Assembly: GCA_023409175.1 (NCBI GenBank)
Contig: JAEYIG010000247.1
Span: 1 to 6,312, forward strand
Origin: Pseudomonadota bacterium
GTDB lineage: Bacteria; Pseudomonadota; Gammaproteobacteria; Burkholderiales; Burkholderiaceae_D
Reading direction: 5' to 3'
Length of the DNA: 6,312 nucleotides
Notes under the pieces: model-generated
Database searches by the model: none
The model's input: only the letters and a program-made list of their open reading frames with translations
Told to the model about the DNA's origin: nothing
Position numbers and translations under genes: made by a program
Shown here: positions 1 through 6,067 of the stretch, one piece after another
How positions within the stretch are numbered: position 1 is the first letter of the stretch
Layout of the letters: the number at the start of each line of letters is the position of its first letter

Positions 1-5
1 AAAAG

Positions 6-81
6 TGGTGCCGGCTGCAGGACTTGAACCCGCCACCCCATGATTACAAATCATGTGCTCTACCAGATGAGCTAAGCCGGC
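6..81 (-). tRNA. tRNA-Thr, anticodon UGU
   Basis: This is a complete 76-nt tRNA gene read on the minus strand. The 7-bp acceptor stem GCCGGCT/AGCCGGC is perfect (75-81 with 10-16), followed by discriminator A and a genome-encoded CCA at 6-8. The anticodon stem CATGA/TCATG encloses the loop TTTGTAA, giving anticodon TGT (positions 46-48), which reads ACA and other ACN threonine codons. The T arm is GCGGG-TTCAAGT-CCTGC with one G-U pair, and the D arm carries the usual GGTAGAGC segment. The gene begins 23 bp after the sspB stop on the same strand. I see no terminator between them, so co-transcription with sspAB is possible. The short T run after CCA (1-4) reaches the window edge, so the 3' processing or termination signal cannot be judged. 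Confidence 0.97.
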
Positions 82-104
82 ACTTGAAAAACGGTTATTC
101 TACA

Positions 105-503
105 TTATTTAATTCTGGTTAAGGTAGGTTGTTTCGGTTTTTTTGTTGGTTCTTTATCCGGTTCAGGAGGCGATTCGAACTCCGGTTGCGTTTCCGTCAT
201 TTCAAAAGCCATTCCCTGTCCGTTTTCACTGGCGTAGATGGCAATGACGTTTCCGACGGGAATGTAAATATCCTGAGGCACTCCTCCGAAACGGGCCCTG
301 AACTGTATGGCGGCATTGTCCATTTTCAAGGCATTCGTCGCGTCATAACTGACATTCAGGACGATCTGGCCGTCGCGCACGAACTGCATCGGCACCTTGA
401 CAGCAGGGGTGACCTGTACGGCAATATAGGGCGTAAAGCCACTGTCGGTACACCATTCGTGAATGGCCCGTAACATATAAGGCTTGGTTGAAATTTCTGC
501 CAT
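105..503 (-). CDS. sspB: ClpXP protease specificity-enhancing factor SspB
   Basis: SspB is a cytoplasmic adaptor that binds ssrA-tagged and other substrates and delivers them to ClpXP. The 132-residue product starts with the family pattern STKPYMLRAIHEWCTD (5-20), followed by YIAVQV (26-31), VLNVSYDAT (48-56) and FRARFGG (68-74), the last part of the substrate-binding fold. A flexible Pro/Glu/Lys-rich linker follows, from about residue 104, and the chain ends PTLTRIK. This tail occupies the place of the C-terminal ClpX-binding (XB) peptide of E. coli SspB, which ends LRVVK. The protein is shorter than E. coli SspB (165 aa), mostly because of the linker. A strong Shine-Dalgarno sequence, AAGGGGG (509-515), lies 5 nt before the ATG and fixes the start. 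The gene is 27 bp downstream of sspA and almost certainly in the same operon. Confidence 0.95.
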   Translation of the reverse strand: MAEISTKPYMLRAIHEWCTDSGFTPYIAVQVTPAVKVPMQFVRDGQIVLNVSYDATNALKMDNAAIQFRARFGGVPQDIYIPVGNVIAIYASENGQGMAFEMTETQPEFESPPEPDKEPTKKPKQPTLTRIK

Positions 504-530
504 GCTTTCCCCCTTTTCCGTGACGACCGA

Positions 531-1142
531 TTATCTCCGCATGACTTTTTCAGGCGGTGTCAATGCTTCAATGTATGCCGGACGGGAGAAAACACGTTCG
601 GCGTATTTCATCAATGGGGCTGCCGTTTTCGAAAGCTCGATGCCATAGTAGTCCAGACGCCACAGCAAAGGAGCCAAGGCGACGTCCAGCATGGAAAATT
701 CGTCACCCAGAACGTATTTGCTTTTCTGGAAAAGTGGCGACAGGGCCGTCAGATAATCCCTGATCTGGACACGGGCTTTCTCATGATTGGCGGCTGCATT
801 GTCGGACTTGTCGTTTTCGAGGGTGTTAACGTGAACGAACAATTCCTTTTCACAGTTGAAAAGCATCAGACGCGCTCTGGCACGCATCAATGGATCGGCC
901 GGCATCAGTTGCGGATGCGGAAACCGTTCGTCGATATATTCATTGATGATGTTGGATTCATAAAGGATGAGTTCCCGTTCAACCAGAATAGGCACCTGTC
1001 CATATGGATTCATGGCCGAGATTTCTTCCGGTTTATTAAAGAGATCGATATCCCTGATTTCAAAATCCATTCCCTTTTCGAAGAGGACAAACCGGCAACG
1101 TTGCGAGAAAGGACAAGTTGTTCCTGAATAGAGAACCATCAT
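531..1142 (-). CDS. sspA: stringent starvation protein A (GST-fold RNA polymerase-associated regulator)
   Basis: SspA is a glutathione S-transferase-fold protein without expected GST activity. It binds RNA polymerase and helps stationary-phase, stress and virulence gene expression in proteobacteria. The 203-residue product has an N-terminal thioredoxin-like domain, with SGTTCPFSQRCRFVLFEKG at 6-24, NPYGQVPILVE at 45-55 and the YESNIINEYIDERFPHP region at 61-77. An alpha-helical C-terminal domain follows, including LGDEFSMLDVALAPLLWRL (145-163). The PHP motif at 75-77 matches the surface patch that is essential for function in E. coli SspA (PHP84-86). The first of two adjacent ATGs is chosen because AAAGGAA (1151-1157) lies 8 nt upstream and homologues begin MMVLYSGTTCPFSQRCR. 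sspB follows after 27 bp. A predicted promoter at 1309-1337 would give a leader of about 160 nt. Confidence 0.96.
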   Translation of the reverse strand: MMVLYSGTTCPFSQRCRFVLFEKGMDFEIRDIDLFNKPEEISAMNPYGQVPILVERELILYESNIINEYIDERFPHPQLMPADPLMRARARLMLFNCEKELFVHVNTLENDKSDNAAANHEKARVQIRDYLTALSPLFQKSKYVLGDEFSMLDVALAPLLWRLDYYGIELSKTAAPLMKYAERVFSRPAYIEALTPPEKVMRR

Positions 1143-1257
1143 GGTTGTTGTTCCTTTAAATCAGAAGAAAAAACGTGAAAACGAATGCATCAAGTGGTGC
1201 GAATGAAGCCCTGAAAAGACAAAGATAGGTGAAAGACCTTCCTGTTCGGATCGCTTC

Positions 1258-1279
1258 ATCAGGCTAAATCAGGCTAAAT
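1258..1279. repeat. 10-bp tandem direct repeat in the sspA leader
   Basis: On the plus strand the unit ATCAGGCTAA occurs twice in perfect tandem, followed by a further AT, giving 22 bp with exact 10-bp periodicity. On the sspA-sense strand it reads ATTTAGCCTG twice. It lies roughly 25 to 45 nt downstream of the predicted sspA transcription start. Two identical half-sites one helical turn apart could be an operator, but a chance duplication or replication slippage would look the same. No function is shown. Confidence 0.6.
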
Positions 1280-1308
1280 TGGCAAGTATTAATGACAAAT
1301 AACTGCGT

Positions 1309-1337
1309 ATTATAAAGAAGTGGTACACGCATTTAAA
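1309..1337 (-). promoter_or_regulatory. predicted sigma70 promoter for sspA-sspB
   Basis: On the minus strand a TTTAAA -35 element (1332-1337, 4 of 6 consensus bases) is separated by exactly 17 nt from a perfect TATAAT -10 element (1309-1314). Transcription would start near 1302, giving a leader of about 160 nt before the sspA ATG. The -35 box overlaps the A/T tail of the predicted terminator of the upstream Nif3-family gene, so the two units meet here. This is the best promoter-like sequence I found between the Nif3-family stop and sspA. It is assigned by sequence match only. Confidence 0.6.
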
Positions 1338-1359
1338 GCCTTCATGTTTTTTTGAAGGC
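1331..1359 (-). terminator. weak intrinsic terminator after the Nif3-family gene
   Basis: Read on the minus strand, a 7-bp perfect stem GCCTTCA/TGAAGGC (1338-1344 with 1353-1359) encloses an 8-nt A-rich loop and is followed by TTTAAAT. It begins 4 bp after the stop codon at 1364. The stem is short and the T run is interrupted by three A residues, so termination may be inefficient and some read-through into sspA is possible. Confidence 0.45.
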
Positions 1360-1363
1360 CAGA

Positions 1364-2146
1364 TCAGACAGGATTGTCGATTTCCACAAATTGGTGATGA
1401 ATGCCGAACCGTTCTGCCAGCAGGTTTCCAAGCGCCATAATGCCATAACGTTCTGTGGCATGATGACCACAGGCCAGATAGGCAATGCCGTATTCCCGCG
1501 CTTCGTGTACGGTTCGTTCAGATATTTCCCCACTCAGGTAAACGCTCACATTGTTCTGGGCAGCATCAGGCAACAAATCCTGTGCGGCTCCTGTACACCA
1601 TCCGATCGTTTCCAGTTTTTGCAGAGGATTGCCGATCAGAAGCGGTTTCCTCTTCAGGCGTGTTTCAACCAGAGTCGCCAGTTCGCCGACAGTGCCGATA
1701 TCCCTATTGTTCATTTTTCCCAGCCAGCCGATATCATTTTCGCCGAACCGTCCTGTCGGTTTGAACTCCAGGATTTTGGCCAGTTGAATATTATTGCCCA
1801 ATTCGGGGTGGCAATCGAGCGGAAGATGGTAGGCTATCAAATTGATATTATGTTCCAGAAGCAGCTTGATGCGCTTCTGTTTGGGGCCGACGATACATTC
1901 GTTTTCGTTTCTCCAGAAGTAGCCGTGATGGACCAGAAGCGTATCGGCATGCAGGTCAATGGCGGCTTCAATCAGGGCCTGACTGGCAGTTACGCCACTG
2001 ATGACAGAAGAAATGTCGGGCTGGCCTTCCACTTGCAAGCCATTTGGACAATAATCACGAATAAGTGAAATTTTTAATTCATCGGCCAGAAATTTAATGA
2101 CTTCGTTTCTGTCTACAGTTTTTTGAACTTTTTTTTCATTCATCAT
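1364..2146 (-). CDS. Nif3/YbgI-family dinuclear metal-centre protein
   Basis: The product is a member of the Nif3 (YbgI, DUF34) family, conserved toroidal hexamers with a dinuclear metal site. Their physiological role is poorly defined. The predicted protein has 260 residues. The family motif RDYCPNGLQVEG is at 30-41. By comparison with E. coli YbgI (H63, H64, D101, H215, E219), the metal ligands are H73 and H74 in VHHG, D111 in HLPLD, and H228 and E232 in GHHATE, so all are present. The reading frame stays open upstream to 2260, but that extension runs antisense through htrA and is unlike family members, so the start is placed at the ATG at 2144-2146 (an adjacent ATG follows at 2141-2143). 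Only a weak AAAGACG resembles a ribosome-binding site. The start lies one base from the divergent htrA start. Confidence 0.93.
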   Translation of the reverse strand: MMNEKKVQKTVDRNEVIKFLADELKISLIRDYCPNGLQVEGQPDISSVISGVTASQALIEAAIDLHADTLLVHHGYFWRNENECIVGPKQKRIKLLLEHNINLIAYHLPLDCHPELGNNIQLAKILEFKPTGRFGENDIGWLGKMNNRDIGTVGELATLVETRLKRKPLLIGNPLQKLETIGWCTGAAQDLLPDAAQNNVSVYLSGEISERTVHEAREYGIAYLACGHHATERYGIMALGNLLAERFGIHHQFVEIDNPV

Positions 2147-2147
2147 T

Positions 2148-3296
2148 ATGCGACGTCTTTGGCTGTTGTTTGCCCAAACTATAACAGTTTGTCTGGCGCT
2201 ATGGTTTATTGTGGCGGCCCTGAAACCGGAATGGCTGGATCTGAACCGTAAAGCGTTCACTCCTGACCTTAAGGCCAGTTCGGAAGTCGTTCCCGCACAA
2301 TCATCCTATCGTGAGGCGGTTTCACGTGCGATGCCCGCGGTTGTCAATATTTACACGACCAAGGAAGTCCGGCAACCACAGAGCCCGCTTCTGGATGATC
2401 CTTTCCTCAGGCGTTTTTTCGGCGAACGGTTCAGTGACACTGAAAAACAGATGAGCCTCGGATCCGGGGTCGTCGTGAGCCATGACGGGTACGTCGTGAC
2501 CAACAATCACGTTGTCGAAACGGCAGACCAGATCGAAGTGGCATTCGAAGACGGCAGAAAAGCGTCTGCCAAACTGGTCGGTACCGATCCGGATACCGAC
2601 CTGGCCGTCATCAAGATCGATTTGCCCAACTTGCCGGCCGTTGCTTTCGGCGATGTCGAAAAAGCGAAAGTCGGCGATGTGGTTCTCGCTATCGGCAATC
2701 CTTTCGGGGTTGGCCAAACCGTGACGATGGGGATCATTTCCGCTCTTGGAAGAAGTCAGTTGGGCATCAATATTTATGAAAACTTCATTCAGACCGATGC
2801 CGCCATCAATCCGGGTAATTCGGGAGGTGCACTGATTGATACCAGCGGTAACCTGCTGGGTATCAATTCTGCCATTTATTCCCGTAGCGGCGGTTCGCTG
2901 GGCATCGGATTTGCCATTCCTGTCTCGACGGTGAAAATGGTGCTGGATTCCATCATTACCAAGGGGCAGGTAGTCCGCGGATGGATAGGGGTTGAACCGC
3001 GGGATATCAACCCCGAACTGGCGGAAAATCTGGGACTTCCCAAGAAAGACGGTGTGATTATCGCGGCAGTACTGAAAAATGGTCCAGCTGACAAGTCTGG
3101 CATCCGTCCTGGCGACATTCTGGTTTCGATTGGAGGGAAATCGATTTCGAATATGGCTGAAATGTTCAATCTGATCGCACAGTTGCAGCCGGGTGCGCAG
3201 ACGGAAATGGTTGTCCTGAGGGACAACAAGGAAGTCAAATTGAATGTGGGGGTCGGAAAACGGCCGTTGAAAAAGCGCCAGGAAACGGATGAATAA
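2148..3296 (+). CDS. htrA: membrane-anchored HtrA-family serine protease, single PDZ domain (DegS-like)
   Basis: This is a periplasmic quality-control protease of family S1C. In the 382-residue product a single hydrophobic segment at about 4-25 probably anchors the protein in the inner membrane, since no clear cleavage site follows it. The trypsin-like domain spans about 55-270, with the catalytic triad His121 (TNNHVV), Asp151 (TDLAVIK) and Ser225 (GNSGG). One PDZ domain follows at about 277-368 (start RGWIGVEPR, with SGIRPGDILVSIGG at 317-330). A single PDZ plus an N-terminal anchor is the DegS architecture, whereas DegP and DegQ have two PDZ domains and a cleaved signal. The 83-100 segment (DDPFLRRFFGERF) resembles the LA loop of DegP-like enzymes. 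Whether it triggers a sigma-E cascade cannot be told from this window. The start matches the usual N-terminus, but no Shine-Dalgarno sequence precedes it. Confidence 0.95.
   Translation: MRRLWLLFAQTITVCLALWFIVAALKPEWLDLNRKAFTPDLKASSEVVPAQSSYREAVSRAMPAVVNIYTTKEVRQPQSPLLDDPFLRRFFGERFSDTEKQMSLGSGVVVSHDGYVVTNNHVVETADQIEVAFEDGRKASAKLVGTDPDTDLAVIKIDLPNLPAVAFGDVEKAKVGDVVLAIGNPFGVGQTVTMGIISALGRSQLGINIYENFIQTDAAINPGNSGGALIDTSGNLLGINSAIYSRSGGSLGIGFAIPVSTVKMVLDSIITKGQVVRGWIGVEPRDINPELAENLGLPKKDGVIIAAVLKNGPADKSGIRPGDILVSIGGKSISNMAEMFNLIAQLQPGAQTEMVVLRDNKEVKLNVGVGKRPLKKRQETDE
2178..2186 (-). promoter_or_regulatory. candidate extended -10 promoter of the Nif3-family gene inside htrA
   Basis: On the minus strand TGTTATAGT fits the extended -10 pattern TGnTATAAT with one mismatch. 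Transcription would begin near 2170, leaving a leader of about 24 nt before the Nif3-family ATG at 2146. No convincing -35 element is seen 17 nt upstream, as is common for extended -10 promoters. The site lies within htrA codons 11-13, which encode the membrane anchor. This is the best candidate in a region where any promoter for this gene must overlap htrA coding sequence. Confidence 0.35.
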
Positions 3297-3308
3297 AAAC
3301 AGTTGAAC

Positions 3309-3337
3309 AAAAAAGGCATCGTGAAGATGCCTTTTTT
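3309..3337. terminator. bidirectional intrinsic terminator between htrA and the his-HIT operon
   Basis: A perfect 12-bp inverted repeat, AAAAAAGGCATC / GATGCCTTTTTT, encloses the 5-nt loop GTGAA. The core is a 6-bp GC-containing stem, flanked by an A6 tract on one side and a T6 tract on the other. It therefore forms a stem followed by a U run in either direction. It starts 12 bp after the htrA stop and ends 4 bp before the HIT stop codon of the convergent operon, so it very likely terminates both transcripts. Confidence 0.9.
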
Positions 3338-3341
3338 ATAT

Positions 3342-3713
3342 TTAGTGCGGATTTTTCCAGGGGCGTGGGCCACCCATAAGATGGATATGCATATGATAGA
3401 CATCCTGCTTGCCGTCCGGGCCGGTATTGACGACAACACGGAATCCCCCTTGAGGTGACCCTTCTTCTTCGCCTGTCACGGCGATGCCATGTTCTTTGGC
3501 CAGTTTCGGAACGAGTGCCATCATTTCACCGAGTAATGCCGCATCGCCTTCATTGCAATGCGAAAGGGTCGGGATGTGTTTTTTGGGGATGATGAGAAGA
3601 TGGACTGGAGCTGCAGGATGGATATCCTTGAAGACCATGATTCGTTCATTTTCGAAAACAGTGGTTGATGGTATTTCTTTCGCGACGATTTTGCAGAAAA
3701 TACAGTCATCCAT
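3342..3713 (-). CDS. hinT: HIT-family (HinT-like) nucleotide-binding hydrolase
   Basis: The product is a histidine-triad protein of the HINT branch, a cytoplasmic family that hydrolyses nucleoside phosphoramidates and aminoacyl- or lysyl-adenylates. It has 123 residues, the usual HINT size. It begins CIFCKIVAKEIPS, with Cys4 and Cys7 placed as in zinc-binding HINT proteins, continues with HLLIIPKKHIPTL (38-50), and carries the signature HMHIHLMGG at 107-115. By analogy with HINT1, the middle His109 is the nucleophile. AAGGGA lies about 6 nt before the ATG. The gene is the last of the his operon, 33 bp after hisE, and ends just before a strong terminator. HIT genes commonly follow hisE in Burkholderiales. 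A direct role in histidine synthesis is not established, although PR-ATP and PR-AMP are adenine nucleotide derivatives. Confidence 0.94.
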   Translation of the reverse strand: MDDCIFCKIVAKEIPSTTVFENERIMVFKDIHPAAPVHLLIIPKKHIPTLSHCNEGDAALLGEMMALVPKLAKEHGIAVTGEEEGSPQGGFRVVVNTGPDGKQDVYHMHIHLMGGPRPWKNPH

Positions 3714-3746
3714 GACTTTCCCTTCAAAAGTATTTAATTATCAGTA

Positions 3747-4088
3747 TCAGGATTTCTTGCGGGACGCTTTTTCCTCGATTCCCGAAAGGCCTTCACGTCG
3801 TGCCAGTTCTTTTAACACGTCGTTTGCGGTCAAACCGTACTGGGCCAGCATAACCAAACTGTGAAACCAAAGGTCAGCGCATTCATAAACCAGTTTCGAT
3901 GCAGGCATATTGTTACGTACGTCTTTGGCAGCCATGACTGTTTCAGTCGCTTCCTCGCCGACTTTTTTCAGAATGGCATCATCACCTTTGGCGAACAGCT
4001 TGCTGACATAGGATTTTTCAGGATCTCCGCCATTCGACAATTTGCGGGATTCAATAACGGCAGTCAGCCGTTCAAGTATATCGTTCAT
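3747..4088 (-). CDS. hisE: phosphoribosyl-ATP pyrophosphohydrolase HisE
   Basis: HisE catalyses the second step of histidine biosynthesis, hydrolysing PR-ATP to PR-AMP and pyrophosphate in the cytoplasm. The 113-residue product is a single MazG-like all-alpha domain. [20 protein letters not shown] spans 27-46, with the acidic metal-binding residues Glu45, Glu46 and Glu49, and a second acidic pair Glu69 and Asp72 lies in YECADLWFH. The C-terminus is a short basic tail (EKASRKKS). hisE is a separate gene here, not fused to hisI as in enterobacteria. Its ATG overlaps the hisI stop (ATGA, 4085-4088), which predicts translational coupling. The only upstream Shine-Dalgarno-like sequence is a weak CGGAAA. 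Confidence 0.96.
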   Translation of the reverse strand: MNDILERLTAVIESRKLSNGGDPEKSYVSKLFAKGDDAILKKVGEEATETVMAAKDVRNNMPASKLVYECADLWFHSLVMLAQYGLTANDVLKELARREGLSGIEEKASRKKS

Positions 4089-4480
4089 TTGTAAATTTCC
4101 GATGGGTCTTTCAAGACGGGATCAACCGCATTCCACACGATAGTGTCAGACTTTTGCAATTGCTGGTAAAAGCAGGATCTTCGCCCGGTATGACAGGCCA
4201 GTCCGCTTTGTTCGACCATATAAATCAATGCGTCATTGTCACAATCCAGACGGATATCAATGATTTTTTGCGTATGGCCCGATTCCTCTCCTTTGTGCCA
4301 AAGCTTCTGGCGCGAACGGCTCCAGTAAACCGCTTCACCGCATTCAACAGTTTTTTCCAGAGCTTCACGGTTGATCCAGGCAAGCATCAGTACGTCGCGT
4401 GAGCCTGCGTCCTGCGTGATAACGGGAATCAGTCCCTGCTCGTTCCACTCGATTGAATCCAGCCAGTCATTGTTTTTCAT
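4085..4480 (-). CDS. hisI: phosphoribosyl-AMP cyclohydrolase HisI
   Basis: HisI opens the adenine ring of PR-AMP to give ProFAR, the third step of histidine synthesis. The 131-residue monofunctional enzyme shows the core motifs [19 protein letters not shown] (53-71), [11 protein letters not shown] (77-87) and [12 protein letters not shown] (93-104). Cys80, Cys96 and Cys103 match the zinc ligands described for the archaeal enzyme, and Asp79, Asp81 and Asp83 match its magnesium site. No HisE-like C-terminal domain is present, since that activity is encoded by the next gene. The start codon overlaps the hisF stop (ATGA, 4477-4480) and the stop overlaps the hisE start in the same way, so translation of all three is probably coupled. 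Confidence 0.97.
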   Translation of the reverse strand: MKNNDWLDSIEWNEQGLIPVITQDAGSRDVLMLAWINREALEKTVECGEAVYWSRSRQKLWHKGEESGHTQKIIDIRLDCDNDALIYMVEQSGLACHTGRRSCFYQQLQKSDTIVWNAVDPVLKDPSEIYK

Positions 4481-5235
4481 AAGCGTACCGGAATATTTCT
4501 TTCTTGCATGAATTTCTTGGCTTGCTGCACCGTGTATTCACCATAATGGAAAATGCTGGCAGCCAGTACGGCATCGGCGTGCCCTTCCTGAACGCCATCC
4601 GCCAGATGCTGCAAATTGCCGACACCACCGGAAGCGATGACAGGAATGTTGACGGCATCCGATACGGCACGTGTCAGTTCCAGATCGAAGCCGCTTTTCG
4701 TGCCGTCCTTGTCCATGCTGGTCAACAGGATTTCACCTGCGCCAAACTGTGCCATTTTCTTTGCCCATTCAATGACTTCCAGACCAGTTGCGTTACGGCC
4801 ACCGTGTGTGAAAATTTCCCAACGACCGGGTGAAACCTGCTTGGCATCGATGGCAACGACAATACATTGAGATCCGTAACGCGAGGAAGCATCAGCAACA
4901 AGCTGCGGGTTGGTCACCGCAGATGTATTGATACTGACCTTGTCAGCTCCTGCATTCAACAGCCTTCTGACGTCTTCAACCGTGCGAACGCCACCACCGA
5001 CGGTCAACGGGATGAATACCTGCGATGAGACGTCTTCGATAATGTTCAGGATCAGGTCACGCTGGTCGCTTGACGCGGTAATGTCCAGAAAAGTCAGTTC
5101 ATCCGCGCCCTGATCGTTATAACGCCGGGCAATTTCAACGGGATCGCCAGCATCTTTCAATTCAACGAAATTGACCCCTTTGACGACCCGGCCGGCGGTC
5201 ACATCAAGGCATGGAATAATTCTTTTGGTTAACAT
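4477..5235 (-). CDS. hisF: imidazole glycerol phosphate synthase cyclase subunit HisF
   Basis: HisF is the cyclase subunit of IGP synthase. It uses ammonia delivered by HisH to convert PRFAR to imidazole glycerol phosphate and AICAR. The 252-residue (beta/alpha)8 barrel has the usual family length. Catalytic Asp11 ([15 protein letters not shown], 6-20) and Asp130 (VVAIDAK) are present, as are phosphate-binding glycine segments VGGGVR (79-84) and ASGGVG (201-206), and the conserved [11 protein letters not shown] (172-182). AGGA lies about 9 nt before the ATG. The gene starts 22 bp after the hisA stop and overlaps hisI by 4 bp. HisF and HisA are homologous barrels, but this copy is assigned to HisF by its CLDV start and the MDKDGT motif. 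Confidence 0.98.
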   Translation of the reverse strand: MLTKRIIPCLDVTAGRVVKGVNFVELKDAGDPVEIARRYNDQGADELTFLDITASSDQRDLILNIIEDVSSQVFIPLTVGGGVRTVEDVRRLLNAGADKVSINTSAVTNPQLVADASSRYGSQCIVVAIDAKQVSPGRWEIFTHGGRNATGLEVIEWAKKMAQFGAGEILLTSMDKDGTKSGFDLELTRAVSDAVNIPVIASGGVGNLQHLADGVQEGHADAVLAASIFHYGEYTVQQAKKFMQERNIPVRL

Positions 5236-5257
5236 AAATTCTTGTCCTGATGAGGAA

Positions 5258-6025
5258 CTAGTTGTCAGACAATTCGTCTGCTCTGGCCTGTCCCTCTTCC
5301 AGATTCAGGGTGCCCTCGTAAATCGAACGCCCGCAAATAACACCCTCTATGCCTTCGTTCTGAACGGCGCAAAGAGCTTCGACGTCCTTGATGCTATGAA
5401 CGCCGCCAGAGGCGATAATAGGTACTTTGACTGCACGAGCCAGTTTGACTGTTGCTTCGACGTTAACGCCGCCCATCATGCCATCACGTCCGATATCGGT
5501 ATAAATAATGGATTCGACACCGTATCCTTCGAATTTCTTGCCCAGTTCGATAACATCGTGTCTGGAGAGTTTGCTCCAGCCATCTGTCGCGACCTTGCCA
5601 TCCTTTGCATCCAGCCCAACGATGATTTGTCCGGCAAACGCTCCGCACGCATCCTGCAAAAAGCCTGGATTCTTGACGGCAGCCGTGCCGATAATGATGT
5701 ACGAAAGTCCATGATCAAGATAACGTTCAATGGTATCCAGATCGCGTACTCCGCCGCCCAGTTGCACGGGGATTTCTTCCAGATCATTATCTTCCGCAAA
5801 ATCCTGCACAACCTGAATAATGCTTTTTACAGCTGATTCATTGACAGGTTTGCCAGCGAATGCACCATTCAAATCAACCAGATGAAGACGCCTTGCGCCC
5901 TGTTCAAGCCAGTGCAATGCCATTTCAGCCGGATCTTCGGAAAATACAGTGGCCTGCTCCATATCGCCCTGTTTCAGGCGGACGCAGGAACCATCTTTCA
6001 AATCAATAGCGGGAATTAGCAACAT
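5258..6025 (-). CDS. hisA: ProFAR isomerase HisA
   Basis: HisA catalyses the Amadori rearrangement of ProFAR to PRFAR, the substrate of HisH-HisF. The 255-residue (beta/alpha)8 barrel begins [20 protein letters not shown], with the catalytic Asp8. The second catalytic aspartate is Asp139 in VGLDAKDG. Phosphate-binding loops LGGGVRD (89-95) and ASGGVHS (205-211) and the [11 protein letters not shown] segment (176-186) are intact. The sequence is slightly longer than the E. coli enzyme, partly because of an acidic insertion around EDNDLEEIP (78-86). The gene lies 42 bp after hisH. The 20 nt before the ATG are T-rich and show no Shine-Dalgarno sequence, unlike hisF and HIT, so its start is fixed by homology. 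Confidence 0.98.
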   Translation of the reverse strand: MLLIPAIDLKDGSCVRLKQGDMEQATVFSEDPAEMALHWLEQGARRLHLVDLNGAFAGKPVNESAVKSIIQVVQDFAEDNDLEEIPVQLGGGVRDLDTIERYLDHGLSYIIIGTAAVKNPGFLQDACGAFAGQIIVGLDAKDGKVATDGWSKLSRHDVIELGKKFEGYGVESIIYTDIGRDGMMGGVNVEATVKLARAVKVPIIASGGVHSIKDVEALCAVQNEGIEGVICGRSIYEGTLNLEEGQARADELSDN

Positions 6026-6067
6026 GATTAAACGAAAAACAAAGTGAGTGGTTAATAGTTAAAAATA

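Noticed and set aside
1226..1240. Small hairpin AGGT-GAAAG-ACCT in the sspA leader
   Set aside because: A 4-bp stem is expected by chance and has no supporting extension or T run.
1352..2068. Plus-strand open frame of 238 codons opposite the Nif3-family gene
   Set aside because: It lies wholly antisense to a gene with all family metal ligands intact. It has no recognisable domain and is explained by codon bias in the real gene.
2123..2149. Possible htrA promoter TTGAAC with a CATTAT -10
   Set aside because: The spacing is only 15 nt and the -10 overlaps the start codon, so transcription would begin inside the gene.
2147..2260. N-terminal extension of the Nif3-family frame by 38 codons into htrA
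   Set aside because: Family members begin close to the RDYCPNGLQVEG motif. The extension is read from the strand opposite the conserved htrA membrane anchor.
2876..3439. Minus-strand open frame of 187 codons across the end of htrA, the terminator and the end of HIT
   Set aside because: It runs through a strong bidirectional terminator and overlaps two well-supported genes. The translation resembles no known family.
5171..5836. Plus-strand open frame of 221 codons opposite hisA
   Set aside because: It is antisense to a complete HisA with both catalytic aspartates, and its predicted protein shows no motif.
4477..6025. Similarity between hisF and hisA as a possible recent duplication
   Set aside because: The two barrels are ancient paralogues with distinct catalytic signatures, and the similarity is normal for all his operons.
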